DNA from: Serripes groenlandicus
Taxonomy: Eukaryota; Mollusca; Bivalvia; Cardiida; Cardiidae
Length of the DNA stretch: 64,000 nucleotides
Assembly: GCA_031761405.1 (NCBI GenBank)
Contig: JASEVX010000001.1
Span: forward strand, 23,827,270 to 23,891,269
Reading direction: 5' to 3'
Shown here one piece after another: positions 1 to 11,600 of this stretch (positions are counted from its first letter, which is position 1; the number at the start of each line of letters is the position of its first letter). The notes beneath the pieces are model-generated. The model had not been told where the DNA came from and ran no database searches. It saw only the letters and a list, made by a program, of their open reading frames with translations. Both the position numbers and the translations under genes were made by a program.

Positions 1-30
1 AAAGACCACCAATGGGAACACAACAACTTA

Positions 31-184
31 GAGGGTAAAAAATAACTAGGGAACGAAATTACCGAAATATAGAAGGTACAAAATAACTAGGGTACGAAAT
101 TACCGAAATATAGAGGGTACAAAATAACTAGGTTACGAAATTACCGAAATATAGAGGGTACAAAATAACTAGGGTACGAAGTTA
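31..184. repeat. 41-bp tandem repeat, about 4 copies
   Basis: Units start at 31, 72, 113 and 154 and share the word AAAATAACTAGG followed by ACGAAATTACCG; the last unit is partial. From 185 to 561 I see no gene, only loosely repeated CATTCCGGT words near 430-530. Confidence 0.85.
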
Positions 185-561
185 CTGTCTCCCTTTAATT
201 GCAGGGTCATTTATGCAGAGAACATTGGTTAATGGGAAACTAAAAGTTTGGTAGCTATAGACTTCATTCCTGAACTGATGTTTGGTATGGTGTGTATACT
301 TTCCCTTTGAAATAGCCTCAGATAAGAAAAGTCCATAGGATTTACATCATGGGAATGAGGGGGGTCAAACTTGGATCAGTTTTGTAGAAGATAAATGGTC
401 ACCGAAGGTCTCATCCAACCATTTCGGTGTATTCCGGTGTTTCCATGGCCCACTCCGATATTTCCATGCGTGAAAGTGCCCACTTCGGTCCATTCCGGTA
501 TAACCATTTGCCCATTCCGGTCCATCAAAGACTGTAAAATGTACCCAAAATGATGGTAGCC

Positions 562-793
562 TTAACCCTTTCGCCTCATACGACAATTCTGCAGCAGACG
601 ACTTTGAACATATTTTGTCAAAATATAGAAAATCTCTATAATTGAATGGATAACCTATGAATAAAAGTGGAAAACATTGTGGCAAAAGGAGAAATTGCTC
701 GTTTTGAACAATTTCTTCTTTTGTCACTATGTTTTTTAAAAAGCCGTCTGCTACAGAGGCGTCGGAAAGCGTCTATATGACGTAAAGGGTTAA
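562..793 (+). mobile_element. piggyBac-like MITE, full length
   Basis: Bounded by TTAA on both sides, with inverted ends CCCTTTCGCCTCATA and a matching right end, and a central hairpin around GGAGAAATTGC / GCAATTTCTTC. It has no ORF. TTAA flanks and ends starting CCCT are typical of piggyBac-derived elements; the class is inferred. This orientation (CATACGACAATTCTGC end first) is called + here. Confidence 0.8.
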
Positions 794-2062
794 ATCCACG
801 GGAAAGCACTCTTGCGACATTTGTGAAAGCGGATGGTAAATCTTAATATTGTTTGTTTCTTCGTCTCTTCATATGTATAAACGCTCATTTTTTAATACTG
901 ATACATATATGTTATCACTCTCCCAAGATATCCAACTACTTGAAAAGTTACATTAACAAGAGAATGCGGAATTCGGACCTTTTTTTTCTTATATGCAGTA
1001 CCTTCCGGCTTCATATAATTTTGTCCTCTGTTCAACTTACTGTTGTACAGGAACCTTTTTAAGTGTCAACATGCTGTAAACAAATGAAGTGAAATTGCTT
1101 TTGTAAACAATGGTGGCAAAGCGCAGCGTTTTTTTTATTTTGTTATCAATATATTCTTTAATAAGGCTGTAAATGAAAATTCCTGTTTCTATTTGAACAG
1201 TTGAACTGACCTTTGACCTTTACCATTGAAAGGCTCACTAAGTTAATCTATTCTGATGGTTTCTGGAAGTTATGCGGACCCGAAGTTATGGCCTAAACAT
1301 TTATGGCCCATATATGAAACATATAGTGGTAATTATAATACCCTGGAGGTGGTATTAACACCTAACAGGTGACTGTCAATAACCTTTGATTAGATTGTGT
1401 ATTATATGAAATTGTACTTTTACAAGATTAAAATAATTAATACATTCAATTCAGTTATTTTAATTGTCACTTCTTAAACAATTGAATATTATGTATTTTC
1501 ATTTATATCATTTTTTTTATTTACCTTATTAATTGCATTTAATGATTTATTATGGAGCAAAGTGTTTATATTTAATTATAAATGATAAACAAAAACTGCA
1601 ACAATCCTTTAGTTAAAGTACTTTGATCACCAAAAAACTGTAACAATTTATATATTAATGTAGTTTGATCACAACTACTGTAATAATCTCATTATCTCAC
1701 TATGTGAAAGTGAGTTTACAGGCTATGTCAGTATGTGCCCGTATATATGTGATGAAGTGAAAGTGTTTATAAGGGAGTTTTTTTTGCGAATTTGACCTTC
1801 CATTTAATGTGAAAGTAGCGACACAAGTGTCGTTTTTTTTACTGACTATCTGTTTATGGTCCTCTTGTTAAATTTCTTATCAACATTCTCCTGAATTTCT
1901 TAATACCATTTATTTTTTGTCTCCCCTCTGGTTACCAAAAGACTCTTGTTTAAAATTTCTAAACTTTTTTTCTCACTACTGCATTTCATATCTTTCACTA
2001 CATAATTCATGAGAGGGTCCATTTACACCCATTGTAACAATATGTTTTTTAAAGTTTGTTTG
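794..2062. other. AT-rich stretch without a recognisable gene
   Basis: No exon with homology to a known family was found on either strand. Short ORFs here lack domain signatures. Confidence 0.5.
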
Positions 2063-2273
2063 TGGGAGACTGGTGCAGAGGTAGAGCGTCGGCCTCTCAC
2101 ATCAAAGGTCCCTGGTTCGAGTCCCGTGATGAGCGGGTCCTGACTTTGGGATTTTTCCACACAATCGGCGCGAGTACTGGTTAAGTATCCATGAAGCAGA
2201 CATCGAGCGTGATTAATATAAGCTTAACGCTTGTTTCGCAATCAATTTAAAATAAATAAGTTTAAACTAAAGT
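2063..2273 (+). mobile_element. tRNA-derived SINE (family 1)
   Basis: A tRNA-like head carries an A-box-like TGGTGCAGAGGTAGAGC and a B-box GGTTCGAGTCC, followed by a body containing AAGCAGACATCGAGC and an AT-rich tail ending AAATAAATAAG. A second copy at 32377-32585 shares head, body and tail. The tRNA part does not fold as an intact tRNA with a paired acceptor stem, so this is a SINE rather than a tRNA gene. Confidence 0.75.
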
Positions 2274-2317
2274 CAAATACTGCAATGGTATCAAAGTTTA
2301 CTGCATCTCTGAAAGGA

Positions 2318-2556
2318 GTAACCCTTTCTCTCATGCAGACGCTTTCTGTTGCCTCAGCAGAAGACATTTTCAAAATGAAAACATTGTGACAAAAGATGTA
2401 ATTGCTCATGATGAGCAATTTTACATTTTGCCTCAATGTTTTTATATATATTAAATGATTTAATATCTTTCTTTTATAGAGGTTTTCACTATTTTTTAAC
2501 CAGATGATTTTGATGCTGTCAGCTGCAGATTTGTTGTATGTGCGAAAAGGGGTTAA
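2318..2556 (-). mobile_element. piggyBac-like MITE, diverged
   Basis: Begins GTAACCCTTTCTCTCAT, ends TATGTGCGAAAAGGGGTTAA, and has the central GCTCATGATGAGCAATT hairpin of the family. The left TTAA has mutated to GTAA. Confidence 0.65.
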
Positions 2557-2717
2557 GATATCATTCAATCACTTAGTGCATCATCATAAATTATACTTTC
2601 AGGTTCTTGTATGTCATGACATCCTAATTGCTGAACAGGATGGGATTTTCTACACAGTTTCAATGGGATAAGACAGCGGTGTACATTGGACTGGCAGGTT
2701 GGTTACAATACTCATTC

Positions 2718-2948
2718 TTAACTCTTTCCCTCATATAGACGCTTTCCGACGCCTCCACAGCAGACGGCTTTTTGAAAACATAGTGATAAAAGAAGAAATT
2801 GCACAAAACGTGCAATTTCTCCTTTTGCCACAATGTTTCCCACTTTGAGTCATAGGTTATCCATTCAATTCTAGAGATTTTGCGATTTTTTGACAAAATA
2901 TGTCCAAACTCGTCTGCTGCAAAATTGTTGTATGAGGGAAAGGGTTAA
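2718..2948 (-). mobile_element. piggyBac-like MITE, full length
   Basis: TTAA-bounded, with ends CTCTTTCCCTCATATAGACG and TATGAGGGAAAGGGTTAA. Its central hairpin is GAAATTGCACAAAACGTGCA followed by ATTTCTCC. Non-coding. Confidence 0.8.
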
Positions 2949-2989
2949 CCATTTCCGGACCTAATTTACATATTCATCCTAATCCATCA

Positions 2990-3148
2990 ACTTATATAAA
3001 TTCTTAAATTATCTCTATAAATAACAGTAGAATTACTGAAAAAAGGTGAAAACATTGTTTTGAGCAAATTCTCCTTTTGTCACAGTGTTTTTCAATAGTC
3101 GTCTGCTGCAGAGGCGTCAGAAAGTGTCTATGTGTTGGAAAGGTTTAA
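2990..3148 (+). mobile_element. piggyBac-like MITE, left end degraded
   Basis: The right half is recognisable (GTCGTCTGCTGCAGAGGCGT, then GGAAAGGTTTAA); the left end is too diverged to place. Confidence 0.5.
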
Positions 3149-3458
3149 AGTAAAACTGTCCATATTGTAACAGGTCAACATTTAAGCCAATCACTGACTT
3201 GGATGAAAGAATTTAAAAAGAAACAATGCTGTTTTATTCTTTTATGTTAAAACCATTTTTTTTTACAGAGTAAGATGTATGTAAAGGTCAGCTTAGTCTC
3301 AATTCTGTAAAATCATTTAGAAAATCGGACCAGTACTTTCAGAGGAAATGATTTTCCAATTTTACATTATTGATATATATAACAGTAATTAGCCCTTTCA
3401 GAGTGGACCATGTTTTTCAACCAATCAATATGACTTTAATACTAGGGTGTCATGAATT

Positions 3459-3911
3459 TTTGATATAAAAAAATTATCAAATATTAATTTTCTGATATCA
3501 GGAATTCGAATTCTTGATATCAGAAAATCAATTTCTTGATATCAGAAAATAATGAATATTTTCTGATATCAAAAATTCGAATTCCTGACATCAAAAAATA
3601 GATTCATTTTTTGATATCAGAAAATATTCTTTATTTACTGACGATTTTCTGATATCAAGAAATACATTTTCTGATATCAAATATTCATTTTCTGATATCA
3701 GGAATTCGAATTCTTGATATCAGAAAAATCATTTTTTGATATCAGGAAATCAATATCTTCATATCAGAAATTCCATTTATTGATATCAGAAAATCATTTT
3801 TTGATATCAGGAAATGGATTTCTTGATATCAGAAAAATATTCTTTATTTCTTGATATCAAGAAATCCATTTCCTGATATCAAAAAAATCAATTTTTTGAT
3901 ATAAAAAAATA
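3459..3911. repeat. Palindromic array built on GATATC words
   Basis: About 450 bp in which TGATATCA recurs roughly every 20 bp, nearly always flanked by inverted A/T-rich arms of the type TTTCTGATATCAAGAAA, and sometimes by GAATTCGAATTC. The order of arms changes from word to word, so it is not a simple head-to-tail satellite. It lies in the intron just before the dehydrogenase exon. Confidence 0.85.
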
Positions 3912-3999
3912 AGGAATAAATAGTAAAACGTCGCCTCATACTAATCAACATGTTAGACAACAAACCAAGATGGCTGAATATATGAAAATTCATTTTCAG

Positions 4000-4943
4000 G
4001 AATAACAGCCCTTGCTGTAAGAAGAGCAGTCCTTTATTTCACTACCCGGTGTCCAAGTAGAAGTCTACTTCAGGGAAAAACAGTGATAGTCACAGGTGCA
4101 AACTGTGGTATTGGCTATGAAACTGCCCTGGAGCTTGCTAGAAGAAATGCCAAGGTAATACTAGCCTGCAGGGATGTTGCAAAGGCAGAATATGCTGCAA
4201 ACCGCATCAAGAAATCAACTGGAAATCAGGCTGTTATTGTTAAAAAATTAGATCTGGCTTCTTTGAGGTCTGTCCGAGAGTTCTGTGTTGATGTGAATCA
4301 ATCAGAAGAAAAGGTAGATATACTTGTCAATAATGCTGGAGTGATGAAATGTCCATTTTTCCTCACAGAAGACGGGTTTGAAAACCACATGGCTGTAAAC
4401 CATTTTGGAAATTTTCTCCTGACAAACCTTCTGAAAGAAGCTCTGTACAAATCACCATGTAGTCGTGTTATCTTTGTTTCTTCTTCTCTACACAGATTTG
4501 GACATGTTAATTTTGACACTTTGAATACTGAAGAAGGCTATAAAAATGGAAAACCATACAATGATAGCAAACTTATGAATCTGTTATTTGCAAGGGAGCT
4601 GCACAATAGAAATTCCAATGATGGAAAGATGTGTGTTTATTCGATTCATCCAGGAATGGTGAGAACCCAGCTAGCAAGGTATTCTTTACTAGGCAACACA
4701 TATTTTGCAATATTTGCATTCCCAGTGTATCTGCTATTACATATGCTGTATAGGCTTTTGATTAAGTCAGCAAGAGAAGGCTGCCAAACCGTTGTCTATT
4801 GTGCAGTTGCTCCAGAACTGGAAGGCATGTCTGATGGATACCATGGCAACATGACAAAAGAATTGTGGAGTGGACCAGCCTGTGATCACGACTTGGCTAA
4901 GAAAGTATGGGAAGTTAGTGCCAAGCTTACACATTTAGAATAA
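4000..4943 (+). CDS. Retinol dehydrogenase-like SDR, terminal coding exon
   Basis: This exon encodes almost a whole short-chain dehydrogenase/reductase of the RDH11/12/13/14 type, which interconverts retinal or other lipid aldehydes and their alcohols using NADP(H) at membranes. Visible are the Rossmann motif TGANCGIG, the NNAG motif, SSS and the catalytic YNDSK, with HPGMVRT after it. A hydrophobic stretch YFAIFAFPVYLLLHMLYRLL lies near the C-terminus. The exon opens after an acceptor (TTTTCAG, AG at 3998-3999) at phase 1, and the reading frame runs upstream of the GTG at 4083 through LLQGKTVIVTG, so 4083 is not the true start. The N-terminal exon, probably a short membrane anchor, was not found in the window. 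About 313 residues are present, matching the family length. Which RDH subfamily it belongs to cannot be decided by eye. Confidence 0.9.
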
Positions 4944-5914
4944 AATGGAGCTTGAGGCTTTTTCACACATTACCTGATAAAGTGATGATGTTTGGCTGGA
5001 TATGAAGAAAACGAAAAAACCATTGCACCATTTTCAAGAGTTAGTTAGTCAAGGACCAGTTTTATAATATGGAGAGATATTGTTTTGGCATTGTCCTTTC
5101 ACGTTTGTGTTGCACCATTAGCCATTCTGCAAATCATGACTGTCCTGTTCCCAGTTTCAGAGGCTACTCAAATAAGCCGAAGTTTGGATTGTTGGCAGGT
5201 ATTCGGCTGTATATTAGGAAATTTCAGATTGTAGCCGACAGCCTGACATGTGTCAATGGTAATCACCCAACACTGGCCTCGTCTTTCAGTGCCAGGGCGT
5301 TTTATGAAGCCAGTGAACAGGTATTTCTTTCAAAGAAAGGCCATTGTACAGGCACTATTCAATTGGATTGTTTACAAATCTACAATAACTCACATATTCA
5401 CATTTAGATTATGTGTGTAAAGGTGCATGATTCATCAACATCGGGCATTTGGATTTAACACTATGTTTATTGATCTATTTATCTAAGACGTATTAGACCA
5501 AATCATTTTGGTCATGGACTGTTTTCTGACTAACAGTTTGCACGTAATTTCTTTTATATCTGTATCAACAACTGATTTAAAGCATAGACATATTATCCTA
5601 GAAATTTTCAAAAAATTCGAAACAGAATCTGCTTGCCCACCTTTTGATATTTTGATAAACGTATACCGTATCTTACTTGGATCAAAGGTGAGAGATTTGC
5701 CATAGCTGGGCAGAGGGTATGAATTGAATCTACAATATCGTGATAGCACAAATAGGGTCAGCTTAAATGTCGATGACAGAAAACAAACTTCCATTAAAGA
5801 AACTGTGATCCTAGTGGATTGAAAAAAAGGCATGTGCATGTATTGTGGTGATACACATGCTCTTATCAATGAATACAGTTGGAGCATTTTGTTTCTTATT
5901 GCAGAACATTTATA
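4944..5914 (+). other. Probable 3' UTR of the RDH-like gene
   Basis: Runs from the stop codon to a cluster of polyadenylation signals. ORFs of 112 codons (+, 5069-5407) and 134 codons (-, 5483-5887) show no recognisable family and are taken as chance. Confidence 0.5.
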
Positions 5915-5929
5915 AATAAAATAAATAAA
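5915..5929 (+). terminator. Overlapping poly(A) signals (three AATAAA)
   Basis: AATAAA occurs at 5915, 5920 and 5924, about 970 bp after the RDH stop codon. Likely cleavage and polyadenylation region. Confidence 0.5.
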
Positions 5930-5959
5930 CCTTATTCTGTGTTACAATGTATATATTTC

Positions 5960-8600
5960 TTCTAGCTCCACTGGCTGAAAGCCAGTCGACTTAATGTTAT
6001 GGCAAATTGTCTGGTGTGCGTGCCGAGCCCGGGTAGCGATGCAGGCTGTCAATCAAATGGTTCTGAGTTTGAACCTCGGCTTTCCGTTATTTGTTGACTA
6101 AAAAATAAATTATTAAACACTCGTCAATCGTCTCCCAACAATGGGGTTTGGAAATACTGTTATGTTGAGTACTGGTTTTGAGAAAGTCAGGAAGGTACCA
6201 AACTCCACTAAAGAAAGTAACCCTTGTCTAATAAAAGCGGTAATCATTTGCGGTATCCACTGAAAAACGAATTTGATGTGACATCACTTACGCGGTAGAA
6301 ACTACTCCAAAGATAGCATATATATTAAGATATTGAAATTAAATAATTTAAAACAAACAAATCTTCGCTTTGATCACGGGTGTAGTGACTGTATCTAAAC
6401 CTCGACCCTAGAGACCATCGCCATATAATTAAATTACTATATTATAAGCGCAATGTAATGTAACGTACCAGTAGCACAATGGTTTGTTTACGTGCCGGCC
6501 AACGGAGAGAGCGAACCGCTTTCGGCCCATTGTATCCTAGTATTTTGCTCCCCTGGCGGAGAGTCAACTAAGCTTATGTTGTGGCGAATAGTCCTTGGGC
6601 ATTTGACTTTTGGCTTTAAACGACTCCTCTTCTGGATGAAACCAGGAACGTAGAATCTTATCTACGTCCAGGATGAAACAATACAGTTTCAATTCTCTCC
6701 TAAAAGCCTAAATTTATGATGCGTGCAAGATTCGGAATTCCTTTACAACTGCAAGGAAAGAAATCGGGTGTCCCAAATTGATAGGCCTATATTCAAATTA
6801 TTTTGTAGAAATGTTCCTTGTGTGACCCTCTATCAGATTCCTTTAAAATAAGTTCGTAGAAATGTTTCATTGCTGACCCTCTACGAGATTTCTTCAAGCC
6901 ATGTTGATTAGTTGTAGAACTTGGCAGCCTATATGATTTTTTTTTGTTTTTGCCTTATGGATATGGAGCGAAACTGGTCGTCCTTTATAGCGCTTTGTTC
7001 TAATTTCAGGTCATTTTAATTTTGTTGTGGCTTTTCCCACATGTATCCGTATTTTAACAGAAGACTGAGGTAGCAATTATTGTGACTAAAAAACGCTTAC
7101 ATATACCAACACTTGTGAGCGGTGTCTTTTGAGAAGGAGAAACCCAGGGTTTATTTTTTCCTTTATTCACGATTTTTGAAATGGGCAACATATGCCATAA
7201 AGGCAAAAGGCCGAACCACCCAGCAAAGACATGTTTTGAAAAATCTACACGAATCAAAACAACCTGGAAGATAGTTTTCCGAGGACACATCCTAAAGAAA
7301 TATTTTCATAGTTTGATCTATGAAATCATTTTGAAGGTCGCCCTACGGTCATATATGACAACACGCCCCGCTAGCCGGCGTCCATGTTTTGAGAAATAAT
7401 ATGAGATGAGTCGCTTATAGAAGAACCAAATGCAGACGTAGGAAAATTATTCCCAGATACTTTTTAAATAGATACGGAGGCAATTATTTGGTATTTTGTA
7501 TGAACATAGACTCAATGAAAAAGCTTAGATACAGTCAAATTGAGTGAATTATACAGTAATATCCTAGAACTATGGATTAAAACAACAAATTACGCACAAA
7601 AAAAATACAAAAACGTTCTATGATATAAGAAAATAAGAAATCTGGGTCAATAGATACATAAAACAATACATATGAACTTATGAACTTTATGATAAACCTT
7701 TGTCTAAAGTCCCGTGTCTAGAGTCTAATCTTAGTGAAACTATTCAACAAAATACTTGAAACGGGAATATTCAGTCATGGTCTGAAACTTTAATATAACC
7801 GATTTGTAAATCTGGTTCTAAAAATAATCCAGGTAACCAGGTAACTAAAGAAGGATCTCTCTTCTTAATAATATGTATAAACTATTTTCATTCATTGTCA
7901 ATAACCGTTTAACTTCCAACCAGTTCGAAATTATAGACTGCATCATTCGGCGTGTCCAATTCCCGCCTGTCGGAAATCGTCTTCTGTCTAAAGTCCCGCG
8001 TATGCCCCCCCCCCCCCCCCCCCCCCACCCATATGCAGATTTGTTGTATGCTGTAAAAGGATAAAAGCATATAAATTAAAACAATTTATAGTTGACAACT
8101 CTTTTTTTAAAAAAAAGCACAATCACACTGTTCGAATGTTTCTCACGGGCAGGTAGCCTACGACGCACTAAAGATAGGCTACATCAGCTGCACTGAAAGT
8201 GTAGCCTAATCATGAAGGAGACTATTCACATTTTTTTCGAAGTCGTCCGCACAGGTCATCAACTTTCATTCTCTAAAAGAAACACTGCTATGTCTCCTTA
8301 GCATTTTGGTATTAATCTCGGCTGGTGGTCTTTAAATGTTTTTTAAACTTCAGAAAAATGCTGATCTGTTAAACAGCGAACAGTGCATGGCTGATTAACT
8401 TGCGCATCTTGGGTGTGCACTGTTCGCAAATTGGTCACAGATGGTTTTAAGAAAGTCGATTTTGATCCAATAACATTGTAACATAGACACATTTCAATAT
8501 ATGAAAGTATGGGTGGAGCACCGCGCTCAAGTTTTACATTAGTAGGCGTGGCTTAAGTGATGAGGTGGAATCTTGCATCCGCACTGGATATTTTTTCTTG
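5960..8600. other. Intergenic repeat-rich region
   Basis: Holds a repeat arm with CTCCACTGGCTGAAAGCCAG near 5966, a SINE-like fragment with B-box-like GAGTTTGAACC near 6065, and gene-free sequence. No supported exon was found. Confidence 0.5.
8005..8026. repeat. Homopolymeric C tract
   Basis: A run of 22 C. The true length may be uncertain because homopolymers are prone to sequencing error. Confidence 0.9.
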
Positions 8601-8647
8601 TCAGTTGATAATAAGTACTTGGCCCTCTAGCAGACGTCTTTTTTACA

Positions 8648-11600
8648 ATGACAGATCAACTGAAAGTTTTACCATTACGAGAAAATGTTAGGTGTACCCG
8701 AGTTGCAATAAAGAGACATTTTGAACAAGAATACGACGAGTTTCTCTTTGCCGGTACGGGATATCCAAAAGTCAGCATTAAAAAGCAGAAAAGTGATCGA
8801 GATCACCAGTTGACATTCAATGATGTCGGAAGAAGAGAATGTTTACCCAACTTACAGAAGAAAAGGCAAAGTTTTCTTGTCAAAGGAAAGGAAATGCGAT
8901 GTTTCTTTAACCTCTTGGGTAATTCTGTTTGATAATACTTGACTTGACTTTTAATTTGTTTTAAAAATAGAAAGAAGGAAGGATGATACTGTATCAATGC
9001 CGTTTTATATTTTTTTCTTATTCCAACAATTATTCTTGACTGCCAAGTTTCCTAAAGACGAAGGATGCGTTATCGCAGTACTAACTGTTAATGTTTTGAA
9101 AGAAATAACAATTTCCCAGAAAATCAGGAGCAGACAACTTTGAAGATGTCTGTACAAAAGTTACATAAAAATCTCTATAAATGAATGACTCAAGTGTTAC
9201 TATTGAATAGTGTTCAATCGATCGTCTGCTACAGATATGCTTACAAACCTTTTCTCATCCTCAAGGGGGAGTTTCATAATCTCAAAGTGGGAGAATGGGG
9301 TTTAAACAAATATCAAGTGACTGGGAAAAAACTATCTACCAAGTGAAGAAAGTAGATCTACCAATTGACCGGGAAGAAAGTAGTTATTTAAGGCCTTCAT
9401 TATCATTTATGCACATATCTTATCTACGTCCCTGACATATCCACTAATTCATCTTGAAAAGTTGTCAGTTTAGATAAAGTGTATATTAACAAAATGTTTT
9501 GAACAATTATTTTAATTCAGAAGATGAAGTCATTCAAGGATTTATGAAAACGGACAGATGTATGAGAATATGTGACAAGGTACTTGTTCATTAACATAAT
9601 AGATTACTTTTGAAAAGCTGCTGCATAGTGAAACAGATTTTTAGCTTGTTGAAGAAAAAAAGTCGGGATATTGTGATACACTTAAAATTTTGGCCTCGGC
9701 GTCTGTGTCTGCGTCGTAACAAAACTTTTACCTTACATAACTCAAATACTAGCTGTTCAAGATTTTCAAATGAAACTTGGTATACATGTTCCTAGGAACA
9801 ATATGCATGTCTATACTAAGTAACATATTTCTGTTTCAAGAATAATTCAGTAATGCCCCTTTTTCCAGGGATGTGTTCTCTCTGCGGCGCTCAAGATTGT
9901 TCTTCTCTAAAATAACCTTTGCAAGTCCTTGATACTTTTAAGTTGATGAAACTCACTCATTTTTTAAAAGCTCTTCTTCATAATTTAATTGACATACTTA
10001 AATGAATCAGCCTTTTATGTGCTACATTAGATGAAAGTCTTTGTTAAGTTTAAAAGAAATATTTTAACCATAAAACAGCTGATGAAAAGTTTTATTATAA
10101 AATGATTTTAAAACAATTTCTTGATTAGATTTTATTTGAAACTTTTAATATAATTATTTTCAGTTCTTGATTGCAATGGTATTTGCTTATTTCAAAAGAG
10201 CAGGATACAAGACCAGAGAATTTTCTAGGATGAACTTCTTTGTAGCTTTGTAAGTAAATTGATTTTCAATTTTAAAAGGTTGACCCTGTCCCTATATAAA
10301 TAACAACATGCACCTGCTAACTTGTTTAGCCAGTCAGGGTTATGTCATGGCAAGTTGTCAGTGTGAATCTTTGTGACACTGTCTATCTGTCGTTAACTTC
10401 TACTCTGTAACCACTGATCCAGTTGTGATTTCACAGAAATGCACCGTAGGTATTACTTTTTCAAAAGTGTTCAAGGAATTAAATTCTATATATAAACATT
10501 GGGTACTGCGGCATCAGAAAGAGTAAAACATACCAGCACTTAAGAAATCTTCTTGTCCAAAAGTACTGGCCCAATTTGAAAAAAATTATTTGGCACAAAT
10601 TGTAACTTGAAAACAGGAAACACCATGATATAACTAAAAAAATTGTTATCAGCAGCATAATACACCAAACAAACAAAAACAGGGAGTCAGTCATAATACT
10701 TACCCAAGGATCCTTAGCACCAAGGAGAGGAGGCCATTAATACCATTAACCCTTTCCCTCATACGACAATTCTGCAGCAGACGACTTTGAACTTATTTTG
10801 TCAAAACATAGAAAATCTCCATAGTTGAATGGATAACCTATGACAAAAAGTGGAAAACATTGTGGCAAAAGGAGAAATTGCACGTTCTGTGCAATTTCTT
10901 CTTTTGTCAAGTGCTATGTTTTCAAAAGACGTCTGCTGCAAATGCGTCGGAATGCGTCTGCAAGTGGGAAAGGGTTAAATAATGGTCTTTGGTATGAGCT
11001 GGCCGTTACCAGTCATTACCCATACTGTATCCATATCCTGATACATATATTTATAAGACCATGTTAAAGACTATCATTAATATATTTTACCAGGTACCTT
11101 GCCAATGACATGGAAGAAGATGATGAGGATATCAAGTATGAAATATTCCCATGGGCACTTGGTAGAAACTGGAGTGAAAAGTTTCCAAAATTCTTATCCA
11201 AGAGAGATAGACTTTGGACTAAAATAGATCATTGTGCTGTGGTCAGTAGAAGATGCTGTGAAGAGGTATTTAAAACAAAACTAATCTCCAAATATACACA
11301 AATGAATGTTGTATCTTAAAAAATTAAATTCTTGCTAACTTATTGCCTTTCAAAGGACTGTCAGAGACCTACCCGTTTTAAATTTTCTTTCGCAGAATAT
11401 AACAAACAATTCGTATATAAGTGTATCTTTTGTTCCTCATGAAACAAATCACATTCATCCTCATTTATAAGAATTAATCATTTTTAATCTGTAACACACT
11501 TTCATAGATCACAATTTGTACCCTTGATGTATGAATATTTGACATTTCTGTTCTTTTTGGCTCCACTGGCTGAAGGCCAGTTAATATTATGTCATGGCAA

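Noticed and set aside
5069..5407. 112-codon ORF after the RDH stop
   Set aside because: No family signature, lies between the stop codon and the poly(A) cluster, so read as 3' UTR.
5483..5887. 134-codon minus-strand ORF
   Set aside because: No recognised motif; composition is like the surrounding 3' UTR on the other strand.
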